A stretch of DNA of 14,710 nucleotides from CAZTDD01 sp964612675 (GCA_964612675.1 CAZTDD010000154.1:1-14710); one strand, 5' to 3'; shown: positions 7,686 to 14,640, numbered from the stretch's first letter. Numbers and translations: made by a program. The notes: generated by a model not told the origin, from the letters alone.

Positions 7686-8018
7686 TCAAAGATCTTCCAA
7701 CCGACGGTGATAAATCTTCTGGAGTCCCGCCTGCCCTTCTCGGATCTCCTCCGAAGAGACCAGATACACCGCGATGCTCTCGGGAACCGACTCGCGAACA
7801 CTTGCAAACGACTCGATAAAGACGATACACGGATCGGCGGGAACGGGTTTCCGAAGAAATACTTTGTGCCCAACGTGCAATTTATCCAGCTCCGGGAACC
7901 GCTCGCCGATCTCCTCAATGCGCCGCATGTTCTCGGCGGTGGGTTGTGCAAGACATTCCAGCAAAAGGTCTTCAACCGCCCGTATCGTGCGAATATATCG
8001 TCGTTCCCTGCTAGCCAT
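7686..8018 (-). CDS. conserved-looking small cytosolic protein, unknown function
   Basis: I do not recognise this 110-residue protein. The N-terminal half (about 1-50) is predicted helical and charged (RERRYIRTIRAVEDLLLECL, then a helix around RRIEEIGERF). The second half has short hydrophobic strands (HKVFLRK, CIVFIESF, IAVYLVSSEEI) and ends in a basic helix. There is no signal peptide or membrane segment. I start at ATG 8018, eight bases past the glycosyltransferase stop; AAGGAA (8031-8036) lies 12 bases upstream. A TTG at 8030 would overlap that stop as TTGA and add four residues, but AAGGAA would then abut the start. The tight spacing implies co-translation with the glycosyltransferase and the two-TM protein that follows. 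The neighbourhood is the only clue to its role. Confidence 0.72.
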   Translation of the reverse strand: MASRERRYIRTIRAVEDLLLECLAQPTAENMRRIEEIGERFPELDKLHVGHKVFLRKPVPADPCIVFIESFASVRESVPESIAVYLVSSEEIREGQAGLQKIYHRRLEDL

Positions 8019-8026
8019 CTCGACCG

Positions 8027-9319
8027 TCAATTCCTTGTAGACTTTTCAATCAGCTCAGAGACTAATGGAAGGTAGTGCCGCTCGACTATCTTCTTCCAAT
8101 CAAAAACATCCCGGGCTCTCCGAGAACCCTGGGCTCCCAGAATGGCTCGTCCTTTCGGAGACCGGATGAGAGACTCCAGCCGATTCGCAAGATCGTCCGC
8201 CCGACCCGCTTCAAAATGACAGCCCGTCCGACCATGTACTACCGATTCGGCCAGCCCCCCGATGCGCGAAGCAACCACGGGCAAACCTGCCGACATTCCT
8301 TCCACCGCCGTGATCCCGAACGGCTCCACCCACGTAGAGGGAACAACCACAATGTCCATATCGCGATAGAGCGCCGGCAACTCGTCATGTGCCACCCAGT
8401 GGTGATTCACCATCCACGGTTCCGGCCGAGGTCCCTCCATAGCGGCCGTGTAATGAACCTCCAGCTCGATCCCCTTCTCTCTCAACATACAGGCCGCTTC
8501 CCGGAGAGTGTCGAGTCCTTTGAGAGGATCGTTTGCACGCCCGGGGAGAAAAACACGCACGGGCCGCCCCGGCGACCCGTCTGCAAGCGAAATCGAATCC
8601 GGTTCCCTGAACTTCTCCGTATCTACGCCTGACGGAATAACTCGGACGTCCTCCACATAGGGACGCAAGAAAGAAGCAATGAACGAATTATACACGATCG
8701 CACAACCTAAACGCTGCAGATTCTCCTTCAAGCGCGTCCAATATTGCTTCGTAAACGCCCTAGCGGCGATCGCCTCCTGAGAGAAATGAAGAACCGGATG
8801 CCGCTCCGGCCAGCCTACAAGAATCTGCAGTGCTCGAACCCAAGACGGCACTCGCCGAAACCAACACCGCCGACATTCGTCGGGATCGTCCAGAAAACCG
8901 TATTCACAGATTCGGTTCTCATGATAGCGATAATAATGCAAATTTGTACACAGAATCTCATAGGCATAGAACCGGAGAATCGTACGCGCCGGGTCGTAAA
9001 TATCGAGTAGATGCGCTTTCATTGCATACCCGTCGCCGATGAAAACAAGATCCGGTTCAAACTCTTTCACAACCGCTTGGAACCGGCGTCGCACATTCAC
9101 GAAGTTATACGTCAATCGATTGAAGGGGATCAGCGTAACAGGAAAGGGCAGGTCCGTTTTGATCGTCCCTCGCGGATAGTAGGTCTCGAAGCGAGGCACA
9201 AAAAGCCGCACTTCAATCCCGCTGTCCTGCAATCCTGTCAGGATATGAAACGTGTCGATCCAACAGCCGCCGACGGGTGGCCAATTGAACGTGAGATCAA
9301 TAAACGCGACTTTCGGCAC
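8027..9319 (-). CDS. family 4 glycosyltransferase (GT-B fold)
   Basis: This 430-residue enzyme should transfer a sugar from a nucleotide-sugar donor to an acceptor that cannot be told from the sequence, at the cytosolic face of the membrane. The N-terminal Rossmann half begins PKVAFIDLTFNWPPVGG with a Gly-rich acceptor-side loop. The C-terminal half has VFLPGRANDPLKG (about 256-268), the phosphate-binding region, and the retaining-enzyme motif EPFGITAVE with Glu332 and Glu340. It ends with the usual C-terminal helix back to the N domain. An unusual segment at about 138-152 has Cys138, Cys149 and Cys152, a possible metal or disulfide site. The GTG start at 9319 lies 27 bases after the pyrC stop and lacks a clear ribosome site, but gives a typical family N terminus. 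Its location behind pyrC suggests shared transcription rather than a shared pathway. Confidence 0.92.
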   Translation of the reverse strand: MPKVAFIDLTFNWPPVGGCWIDTFHILTGLQDSGIEVRLFVPRFETYYPRGTIKTDLPFPVTLIPFNRLTYNFVNVRRRFQAVVKEFEPDLVFIGDGYAMKAHLLDIYDPARTILRFYAYEILCTNLHYYRYHENRICEYGFLDDPDECRRCWFRRVPSWVRALQILVGWPERHPVLHFSQEAIAARAFTKQYWTRLKENLQRLGCAIVYNSFIASFLRPYVEDVRVIPSGVDTEKFREPDSISLADGSPGRPVRVFLPGRANDPLKGLDTLREAACMLREKGIELEVHYTAAMEGPRPEPWMVNHHWVAHDELPALYRDMDIVVVPSTWVEPFGITAVEGMSAGLPVVASRIGGLAESVVHGRTGCHFEAGRADDLANRLESLIRSPKGRAILGAQGSRRARDVFDWKKIVERHYLPLVSELIEKSTRN

Positions 9320-9346
9320 CTGACTAATCCATTTGTTCGGAGGAAA

Positions 9347-10672
9347 TCAAGATAACAACCGGTCAGCTGCAGGACCGTCGGGAGCGGCATGAACAAAACG
9401 TCCGTTCACCAGAGTCGCCTCCACACGCCCCTGAACCTTCCAACCGTGGAATGGTGTGTTTCGCCCCTTACTGAAAAACCGATCCCTGTCGATTTCGGAT
9501 TCCGTTTCCGGATTCCATAGCGTCAAATCACCATCGGCCCCGGCTTCCAGTTTCGGTTCGGGCAGTTTGAGAATTTGACACGGGTGAACAGTCATGCGCG
9601 ACAGAAGATCGAGAATCTCCAGGCCTTCTTTGGTCAGATATGTAAACATCAACGGCAGTGTCGTTTCGAGACCGACAATACCGAACGGGGCATAATCGAA
9701 TTCCTGGGACTTTTCGCCGCGCGTGTGAGGCGCGTGGTCGCTCGCGATCACATCGATCGTCCCGTCACGCACTCCCTCCAGGATGGCCAGGCGATCCTCC
9801 TCGGTTCGGAGCGGCGGTTTCATCTTTGCGCTGGTGTTATAACCTTCCACAGCCGTTTCGGTAAGCAATAGGTAATGCATAGCCGTCTCAGCCGTCACCC
9901 GCACTCCCCGCTTCTTGTATGCGCGAATCAGATCCACCGACTCGGCGCAGCTGACGTGTGCGATGTGCACACGCGCATCCGTTTTCTTGGCCATCAGAAT
10001 ATCACGCGACACCATCGTTGTTTCGGCCTCCGCCGGAATCCCCGGCAGCCCCATGAACGTCGAAAGTCTGCCTTCATTCATGACTCCGCCGGCCGACAGA
10101 TCGTGATCTTCACAATGCGAAATAATCGGTACATCGAAAATCGTCGAGTATTCCATCACCCGGCGAAGCAGCTGACTGTTCATCACGCAATGCCCGTCGT
10201 CCGAAAGAGCCACAGCACCGGCGCGGATGATCTCCCCCACATCTGAGATCTCTTCGCCTTTCAGGCCTTTGCTTACACTGCCGACCGGATGTACATGTAT
10301 GCATCCCTCACTGATCGCCCGTTCCACAACGAATTCGACACCGGTCTTATTGTCGATCACGGGGATTGTGTTGGCCATTGTAACCACACGGGTCACACCG
10401 CCCGCCGCGGCTGCACGCGTTCCGGTTTGAAACGTCTCTTTCGAATCCTGCCCCGGCTGCCGCAGATGGACGTGCATATCGACCAGGCCCGGGAACAGCC
10501 ACATCCCCTTCGCGTCAATTTCCGCGCCGTTCGACTTCGAATCGACGGCCTTGCCGACCTCTTCGATCTTGCCATCCCTGATGAGCACGGAACCGGTTTC
10601 ATCACGGCCGGACGCTGGATCGAGCAGCCGTACATTTTTTATCAGAACGATTTCTTCTTTCTTCCCGGCCAT
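9347..10672 (-). CDS. pyrC: dihydroorotase (class I type)
   Basis: The enzyme cyclises N-carbamoyl-L-aspartate to dihydroorotate, the third step of UMP synthesis. The protein has 441 residues, normal for the class I enzymes. The metal-binding and catalytic residues are in place: His67 and His69 (DMHVHLRQPG), Asp158/Asp159 (LSDDGHC), His186 (SHCEDH), His236 and His239 (HIAHVSC) and Asp312 (ASDHAPH). The substrate-side motif MANT lies at 99-102. Class I enzymes use the Asp in place of the carboxylated lysine. Because the residues are complete, this is more likely an active enzyme than the inactive PyrC' partner seen in some PyrB complexes. AGAGG lies three bases before ATG 10672. Repeat DNA separates it from pyrB by 258 bases. 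The glycosyltransferase gene follows closely. Confidence 0.96.
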   Translation of the reverse strand: MAGKKEEIVLIKNVRLLDPASGRDETGSVLIRDGKIEEVGKAVDSKSNGAEIDAKGMWLFPGLVDMHVHLRQPGQDSKETFQTGTRAAAAGGVTRVVTMANTIPVIDNKTGVEFVVERAISEGCIHVHPVGSVSKGLKGEEISDVGEIIRAGAVALSDDGHCVMNSQLLRRVMEYSTIFDVPIISHCEDHDLSAGGVMNEGRLSTFMGLPGIPAEAETTMVSRDILMAKKTDARVHIAHVSCAESVDLIRAYKKRGVRVTAETAMHYLLLTETAVEGYNTSAKMKPPLRTEEDRLAILEGVRDGTIDVIASDHAPHTRGEKSQEFDYAPFGIVGLETTLPLMFTYLTKEGLEILDLLSRMTVHPCQILKLPEPKLEAGADGDLTLWNPETESEIDRDRFFSKGRNTPFHGWKVQGRVEATLVNGRFVHAAPDGPAADRLLS

Positions 10673-10722
10673 AATCCTCTATCTCACTTCCTACTTGTCA
10701 GAAATCCCCATCGTTTTGTACT

Positions 10723-10782
10723 GCCCAGGACTCTATTGAGGAGCCCAGGACTCTACTGTAATGTCCATAACTCCATTCATGA
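10723..10782. repeat. 20-base tandem repeat, about three copies
   Basis: Two adjacent units begin GCCCAGGACTCTA at 10723 and 10743. A third at 10763 matches about 14 of 20 bases of the first. A looser copy of GCCC-GGACT starts near 10795. It lies in the pyrB-pyrC gap, upstream of pyrC. No long protein is encoded across it. Confidence 0.65.
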
Positions 10783-10832
10783 CTCCATTTTGGTGCCCGG
10801 ACTGTTTGCGATGGATTCGGGCCTCCTCTCAC

Positions 10833-10901
10833 CGTCATCGCGAGGAGCGAAGCGACGAAGCGATCTCATAACCTATTGAGATTGCTTCGCTCGCAATGAC
10901 G
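10833..10901. repeat. palindromic interspersed repeat (CGTCATTGCGAG type)
   Basis: The left arm (10833-10867) and right arm (10878-10901) are inverted copies: CGTCATCGCGAG...CGAAGCGATCTC against GAGATTGCTTCG...CGCAATGACG. They differ by an 11-base insertion in the left arm and two base changes, around a 10-base loop. The motif CGTCATTGCGAG...GAAGCAATCTC is one I know from interspersed repeats in many environmental bacterial genomes. It would form a strong hairpin in any pyrB-pyrC transcript. Confidence 0.75.
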
Positions 10902-10930
10902 ATAAGTTACGAGATACCTGCAACACTACT

Positions 10931-11911
10931 CTACGTCGCAGCCTCCCACAGAAGCGATGTCTCCTCACCGGAACTTGTGCGGCTCTTCTGATTGCTCGAA
11001 AGAAGATACAGAACCGCCATTCGCACCGCGATACCGTTTGTTACCTGTTCGAGAATTACAGACGATGGTCCGTCCGCCACGTCGGAGTTGATTTCAACAC
11101 CTCGATTGATCGGTCCCGGATGCATAATCAAAACGCCCGGCTTGGCTCTCGCCAGCCGGTCCGAATCCATACCGTAAAGAAGGTTGTACTCGCGTAGATT
11201 CGGAAAGAAATTGCCCGTCATCCGTTCTTTCTGAATGCGAAGCAGATTGATCACATCCGCACCGTCGATCGCTTTATCGAAATCGGAGTAGACCTCAACT
11301 CCCAGTTCTCGAACGTCGCGCGGGATCAGCGTGGGCGGTCCGACCATGCGCACTTTCGCCCCCATGGTCAAAAGTCCCCACATGTTGGATCGGGCGACGC
11401 GACTGTGCAGAATGTCTCCGGCAATGGTTACTGTAAGCCCTTCGATCTGCCCTTTGTGCTCTCGAATCGTAAACAGATCCAAAAGTGCTTGCGTGGGATG
11501 CTCGTTGATACCATCCCCGGCATTCACAATCGAGATGTCCAGGTTCTCTGCAAGCAAGTGCGGCGCGCCGGACGAAGAGTGACGCATGACGATTACGTCT
11601 GCGCCCATGACCCGGACCGTCCGAGCCGTATCGAGTAGACTCTCTCCTTTGACCACGCTGCTGGTCGTCGTCGCGATACTGACCACGTCCGCGCTCAAGC
11701 GTTTGGCGGCGAGTTCAAAGGAAGTCCGCGTTCGGGTACTGGGTTCATAAAAAAGGTTGACAACAATCTTGCCGCGAAGCGTCGGGACCTTCTTCACCTT
11801 CCGGCTATGGATCTCTTTCATCGCCCGTGCGGTATCGAGAATCAGTTCAATCGTCTCTCGGGGAATATCCCTCAGACCGAGTAAATGATGATAAGGAAAT
11901 TGTGCTGTCAT
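10931..11911 (-). CDS. pyrB: aspartate carbamoyltransferase catalytic subunit
   Basis: The enzyme joins carbamoyl phosphate and aspartate, the committed step of pyrimidine synthesis. The 326-residue protein has the carbamoyl-phosphate motif YEPSTRTRTSFE (about 55-66), the 80s-loop lysine region SVVKGES, the motif DGINEHPTQALLDLFT, and HPGPINRGVE near the C terminus. I start at ATG 11911 (TAQFPYHHLLGLRDI), the usual distance before the first conserved helix. The frame stays open to 12082, but that extension reads through a palindromic repeat and gives an unconvincing peptide. No pyrI regulatory subunit is seen nearby. With pyrR upstream and pyrC downstream it forms a pyrimidine cluster. The C-terminal tail beyond about residue 305 is polar and probably disordered. 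Confidence 0.95.
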   Translation of the reverse strand: MTAQFPYHHLLGLRDIPRETIELILDTARAMKEIHSRKVKKVPTLRGKIVVNLFYEPSTRTRTSFELAAKRLSADVVSIATTTSSVVKGESLLDTARTVRVMGADVIVMRHSSSGAPHLLAENLDISIVNAGDGINEHPTQALLDLFTIREHKGQIEGLTVTIAGDILHSRVARSNMWGLLTMGAKVRMVGPPTLIPRDVRELGVEVYSDFDKAIDGADVINLLRIQKERMTGNFFPNLREYNLLYGMDSDRLARAKPGVLIMHPGPINRGVEINSDVADGPSSVILEQVTNGIAVRMAVLYLLSSNQKSRTSSGEETSLLWEAAT

Positions 11912-12012
11912 GTTCGATCTCGCATTTTCGTCCACTCGACGCTTTCTAATCATTCCGAGCCCCCGACCGGCTTGTCCGTAATTCGAACAAGAACGAGCGT
12001 TCACCATGTAGA

Positions 12013-12073
12013 GTGGGTTAGCGACATGATCTGCCTTCGATTGACAGATTCGCTGTCGAGGAGCGTAACCCAC
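12013..12073. repeat. palindromic repeat in the pyrR-pyrB gap (GTGGGTTA...TAACCCAC)
   Basis: GTGGGTTA (12013-12020) pairs perfectly with TAACCCAC (12066-12073). Inside are nested pairs CGACA/TGTCG and ATCTG (12029-12033)/CAGAT (12045-12049). The form GTGGGTTACGC...TAACCCAC is a familiar interspersed repeat type. It fills much of the 170-base gap between pyrR and pyrB and accounts for the false N-terminal extension of pyrB. Confidence 0.65.
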
Positions 12074-12081
12074 CGGAACCA

Positions 12082-12615
12082 CTAACGAATCAAATAGACT
12101 GCCTCCTCGTCGTCCACCTCCGAGAGCTTCACTTTGATCTTCTCGTGACTCCCTGTGTTCACCTGGCGACCGATGTAATCCGGCCGAATCGGCAGCTCTC
12201 GATGTCCCCGGTCGACTAGCGCGACCAATGCGACCCGCTGCGGCCGTCCCATGTCGAATAGTGAATTTAGGGCCGCGCGAACCGTTCTTCCGGTATACAG
12301 AACATCGTCCACCAGGATGATATGCCGCCCCTGTACGTCAAAATCGATATCGGTGCTGCGTATCTCCGGCAAACCGGTGCCCATCTCTACATCGTCGCGA
12401 TACAGACCGATATCCAGCGCGCCCGTCTCCACCGGCGCTTCAAACAGGTTCTCCAACAAAGGCTTCAACCGTACCGCGAGGATCTCTCCGCGGGTTTTGA
12501 TACCGACTAAGGCAGGAACCGCCCGTTTGCGCGTTTTTTCCACAATCTCGTGAGCAACTCGCTGGAGCGTCCTGTCGATGTCATCGCGCGATAAAAGCAA
12601 AATCGTATCCGCCAT
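12082..12615 (-). CDS. pyrR: PyrR: pyr regulator and uracil phosphoribosyltransferase
   Basis: In characterised bacteria PyrR binds pyr mRNA in response to UMP, and it also converts uracil and PRPP to UMP. The 177-residue protein is of standard length. It shows the PRPP-binding loop HIILVDDVLYTGRTVRAAL (98-116) and the family-specific block LVDRGHRELPIRPDYIGR followed by the KIKVKL-containing tail. AAGGAT (12626-12630) lies 10 bases before ATG 12615, and the gene starts four bases after the rluD-type stop, so the two are probably co-translated. I looked for a PyrR-binding loop (ARUCCNGNGAGGYU type) upstream of pyrR, pyrB and pyrC and saw none. Regulation may act elsewhere or the binding site may differ. 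Confidence 0.95.
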   Translation of the reverse strand: MADTILLLSRDDIDRTLQRVAHEIVEKTRKRAVPALVGIKTRGEILAVRLKPLLENLFEAPVETGALDIGLYRDDVEMGTGLPEIRSTDIDFDVQGRHIILVDDVLYTGRTVRAALNSLFDMGRPQRVALVALVDRGHRELPIRPDYIGRQVNTGSHEKIKVKLSEVDDEEAVYLIR

Positions 12616-12619
12616 CTAT

Positions 12620-13606
12620 CTATGATCCTTTGATCTCATCGATCGCTGTCTGGAATTCCCCTGGAGGATTCACGTCGAAGGTCATCATTACATCAGAGGC
12701 TGGATGTGTGAAGCCTACGCGGTAGGCATGAAGCAGGATTCCCGGGTAATCCTTGAGCAGGTAAGCCCAACGTCCGCGAAGACGCGTGTTTCGGAAAGCG
12801 TACAGGCAATCTCGGAGGACGGGATGCCCCAAGTGACGCAGGTGAACCCGAATCTGATGGGTACGCCCCGTCAGGATCGAAACCTCGACCCAGGCGACCT
12901 CCGCCTTGCTGCCGAGAAGCCTCCATTCCGTAATCGCATCCCTTCCGCCGTTCAACACCGCGAATCGCTTACGATCCCTCGGATGCCGCCCGATAGGCAG
13001 GTCGATCCGCCCTTTTCTCTCTCGCGGAACGCCATGAACCAGCGCCCAGTAGGTCTTCTGGATCCTCCTGGATTTGAATTGCTGTGAGAGCGACTGATGT
13101 GCCAGATCGTTCTTTGCAACAATCAACAGCCCTGAGGTTTCTTTATCGAGCCGATGGACAATTCCGGGCCGCGTCACACCCCCGATTGTGGACAGATCCC
13201 CGAAATGGTGCAGCAAAGCATTTACAAGCGTCCCTGTCCGAAGCGGCCCCGCGGGATGAACCACCTGCCCCGGCGGTTTGTTCACCACGGCAAGATGTTC
13301 ATCTTCGAAAAGGATATCCAGCGGAAGCGGTTCCGGCTCAACCCCAGAGGGAACGGGAGGCGGCAAACGCACCTCGATACGATCTCCGGCACGGACAGGG
13401 GTACTGGGTTTCGTTACCACCTGACCGTCACGGCTGATTTTGGAGTCTTTCAGAAGAGATTTTATTCGCTCGCGAGAAAGATCGGGGATCTCTTCGCTCA
13501 AAACAATATCGATCCGGCGGCCGGCATGGCGGTCAGAGACTCTGACAACTTGCATTCGACAAACATCGGATGGGTCGGGAGCGGAATCGGACACGCTTCT
13601 CTCCAT
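12620..13606 (-). CDS. rluD: RluA-family 23S rRNA pseudouridine synthase (RluD-like)
   Basis: The enzyme isomerises uridine to pseudouridine; RluD itself acts on helix 69 of 23S rRNA. The 328-residue protein has an N-terminal S4 RNA-binding domain (about 19-80), the linker LFEDEHLAVVNKPPGQVVHP (about 99-118), and the catalytic motif HRLDKETSG with Asp154. TGRTHQIRVHL follows, with the late block GHPVLRDCLYAF. The last block differs slightly from the common GHPVVGDxxYG. ATG 13606 has no clear ribosome site; Met18 would give a 311-residue form that starts at the S4 domain and is a fair alternative. An rluD-type gene directly before pyrR is also found in Bacillus. The exact target uridines are inferred from the family only. 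Confidence 0.93.
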   Translation of the reverse strand: MERSVSDSAPDPSDVCRMQVVRVSDRHAGRRIDIVLSEEIPDLSRERIKSLLKDSKISRDGQVVTKPSTPVRAGDRIEVRLPPPVPSGVEPEPLPLDILFEDEHLAVVNKPPGQVVHPAGPLRTGTLVNALLHHFGDLSTIGGVTRPGIVHRLDKETSGLLIVAKNDLAHQSLSQQFKSRRIQKTYWALVHGVPRERKGRIDLPIGRHPRDRKRFAVLNGGRDAITEWRLLGSKAEVAWVEVSILTGRTHQIRVHLRHLGHPVLRDCLYAFRNTRLRGRWAYLLKDYPGILLHAYRVGFTHPASDVMMTFDVNPPGEFQTAIDEIKGS

Positions 13607-13711
13607 AAGAAAAGAGGGGGAGAACTAACGCCTCTTGCACCAAAATCGTGTATACTACCGCCATTCTTCGGGGAATCCTTAAACAGAATACCGTGTATGG
13701 AGAACACCGAT

Positions 13712-13978
13712 ATGGCTTGGCTGTATGTTAAGGAAATCCGTCTGGAAAGACCAATCCAGCCCGATCCCAGCGGCGAACCTTCTCTCTGGGAGGTCTCTTT
13801 TTCACTTCAAACCAAGGAGAATCGCAGCAAGGGCACCATGGATTCCGGGACCGTCCAGTACGATATCCGCACGGGTCGAATCGTACATTCCGACTTCCAT
13901 GACCATGATCTGCATGGACAGGTCAGGATTGCCGTCCATCGGACGGTAACCCGGAAACAGAAAGAAAAGAAGGAATAA
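13712..13978 (+). CDS. 88-residue protein of unknown function
   Basis: I do not recognise this protein. It begins MAWLYVKEIRLERP and seems to form several beta strands (WEVSFSLQT, GTVQYDIRTGRIVHSDF, GQVRIAVHRTV). It has acidic and His-rich turns (HDHDLHG) and a very basic tail (TRKQKEKKE). It has no signal peptide or membrane segment. ATG 13712 is preceded by GGAG (13699-13702) nine bases upstream; ATG 13697 has no such site. The frame is open far upstream over the rluD gene, but that part is a shadow. It is divergent from rluD, with 105 bases between the starts. A TATACT at 13651-13656 could be a -10 element, though no -35 sits at the right distance. The coding call rests on the start signal and the protein-like composition. 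Confidence 0.6.
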   Translation: MAWLYVKEIRLERPIQPDPSGEPSLWEVSFSLQTKENRSKGTMDSGTVQYDIRTGRIVHSDFHDHDLHGQVRIAVHRTVTRKQKEKKE

Positions 13979-14019
13979 CCCCCTGGAATCCTCCATGTCG
14001 ACCGTATTTCGGCAGCATC

Positions 14020-14048
14020 GCCGGCGGCCGGCTTGACGTGACACACGT
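14020..14048. repeat. two adjacent inverted repeats in the receiver-gene upstream region
   Basis: GCCGGC-G-GCCGGC (14020-14032) is followed three bases later by ACGTG-ACA-CACGT (14036-14048). Both are perfect. Neither has a T run, so a terminator is unlikely. They could be protein-binding sites or a folded leader. Confidence 0.45.
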
Positions 14049-14084
14049 AGACTTCGCTTGAGCGTGTCGGACAAACCGTGGTAT

Positions 14085-14098
14085 TTCTGTATACAGAA
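14085..14098. promoter_or_regulatory. perfect 14-base palindrome, candidate operator of the receiver gene
   Basis: TTCTGTATACAGAA is a perfect palindrome ending 37 bases before the ATG at 14136. It contains TATACA, which could serve as a -10 element, though no good -35 lies 16-18 bases upstream. A dimeric repressor or activator site is plausible. Which protein binds is unknown. Confidence 0.4.
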
Positions 14099-14135
14099 CG
14101 AGCTGTTCTATTCCTGGGAGTGAAACAATACATCA

Positions 14136-14519
14136 ATGAGCCCTGAACGACAGCGGGTCTGGAGTGTCGTTGTTGCCGATGACGATCCACTCTTTCGCAA
14201 GATCTTGCGCGACATTTTGACAAAGCATGGACATTGCGTACCGGGGGAAGCCAAAACCGGTCTCGAAGCCGCAAACCTGTTCGTTCAGCATCGACCGGAC
14301 TTGGTCCTTCTCGATATCGATATGCCGTACGGAAATGGGTTGACGATTCTGAGACTGCTGCGGGAAATCGATCCGAGCGTCCGTGTGATCATGTTGACCG
14401 GCGATTCCTCCTCACGTGCCGTGATGACCGCATTGAAGCTCGGTGCGAAGGACTATGTCGCCAAGAAGAGCGGCGAAAGGCGTGTCATGGAGGCCATCGG
14501 AAAAGCCCTCGGCGAGTAA
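14136..14519 (+). CDS. stand-alone CheY-like response regulator receiver
   Basis: This is a 127-residue single receiver domain with no output domain. Phosphorylation machinery is present: acidic cluster Asp15-Asp17 (VVADDDPLF), phospho-acceptor Asp60 (LVLLDIDMP), Thr88 (IMLTGDSS) and Lys110 (YVAKK). The proline that usually follows the conserved Lys is replaced by Lys (AKKSGE). ATG 14136 is the first start after an in-frame stop at 14121; GGGAG (14116-14120) is 15 bases upstream, farther than usual. It ends in a helix (VMEAIGKALGE), so it should act by protein-protein contact, as a phosphorelay shuttle or a motor/enzyme modulator. No kinase lies next to it, and the propeller kinase is about 10 kb away, so its partner is unknown. 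Confidence 0.9.
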   Translation: MSPERQRVWSVVVADDDPLFRKILRDILTKHGHCVPGEAKTGLEAANLFVQHRPDLVLLDIDMPYGNGLTILRLLREIDPSVRVIMLTGDSSSRAVMTALKLGAKDYVAKKSGERRVMEAIGKALGE

Positions 14520-14575
14520 GAGCAACCCAAACACGATACCCACCAATACGGCGTCCCTTGCCCCTAATGTGGAGT

Positions 14576-14611
14576 GCGCTGCCACCGGCGGCGCTTTGGG
14601 TTTGCGTTTTT
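14576..14611 (+). terminator. hairpin with trailing T-rich stretch after the receiver gene
   Basis: GCGCTGCC (14576-14583) pairs with GGCGGCGC (14587-14594) over a three-base loop, with one G-U pair, followed by a T/G-rich run ending in TTTTT (14607-14611). A longer-range pairing AACCCAAA (14524-14531) with TTTGGGTT could extend it. It may end the receiver transcript. The motif GTGGAGTGCG...GGCGCTTTGG also resembles interspersed repeats I know from several environmental phyla, so it may be repeat DNA that happens to terminate. Confidence 0.45.
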
Positions 14612-14616
14612 ACTTT

Positions 14617-14640
14617 CAACTTCCTCAACTTCCAACTTCC
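14617..14640. repeat. short direct repeat, CAACTTCC units
   Basis: CAACTTCC occurs at 14617-14624 and 14626-14633, with AACTTCC at 14634-14640. It sits between two hairpins in the non-coding end of the window. Confidence 0.55.

Noticed and set aside
7067..7819. Long + strand open frame (250 codons) opposite the two-TM protein
   Set aside because: It has no ribosome site and a low-complexity polar translation. The minus strand here has a GGAGG-preceded start and a protein with clear membrane helices.
7112..8018. Complete CBASS or other named defence operon
   Set aside because: No CD-NTase, nuclease, ubiquitin-like or peptidase accessory gene is present; only a resemblance of one protein to an effector domain can be supported.
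10723..10901. CRISPR-like array
   Set aside because: The tandem units are adjacent without spacers and degenerate, and the other element is a single inverted pair; no cas genes are present.
11912..12082. N-terminal extension of pyrB by 57 codons
   Set aside because: It translates a palindromic repeat; the family N terminus begins at ATG 11911.
13635..13656. TTGCAC and TATACT as a promoter for the 88-residue gene
   Set aside because: The two hexamers are only 10 bases apart, which does not fit sigma70 spacing; only the -10 remains possible.
13154..13711. Long upstream extension of the 88-residue gene over rluD
   Set aside because: It is antisense to the conserved S4 and catalytic regions of the pseudouridine synthase.
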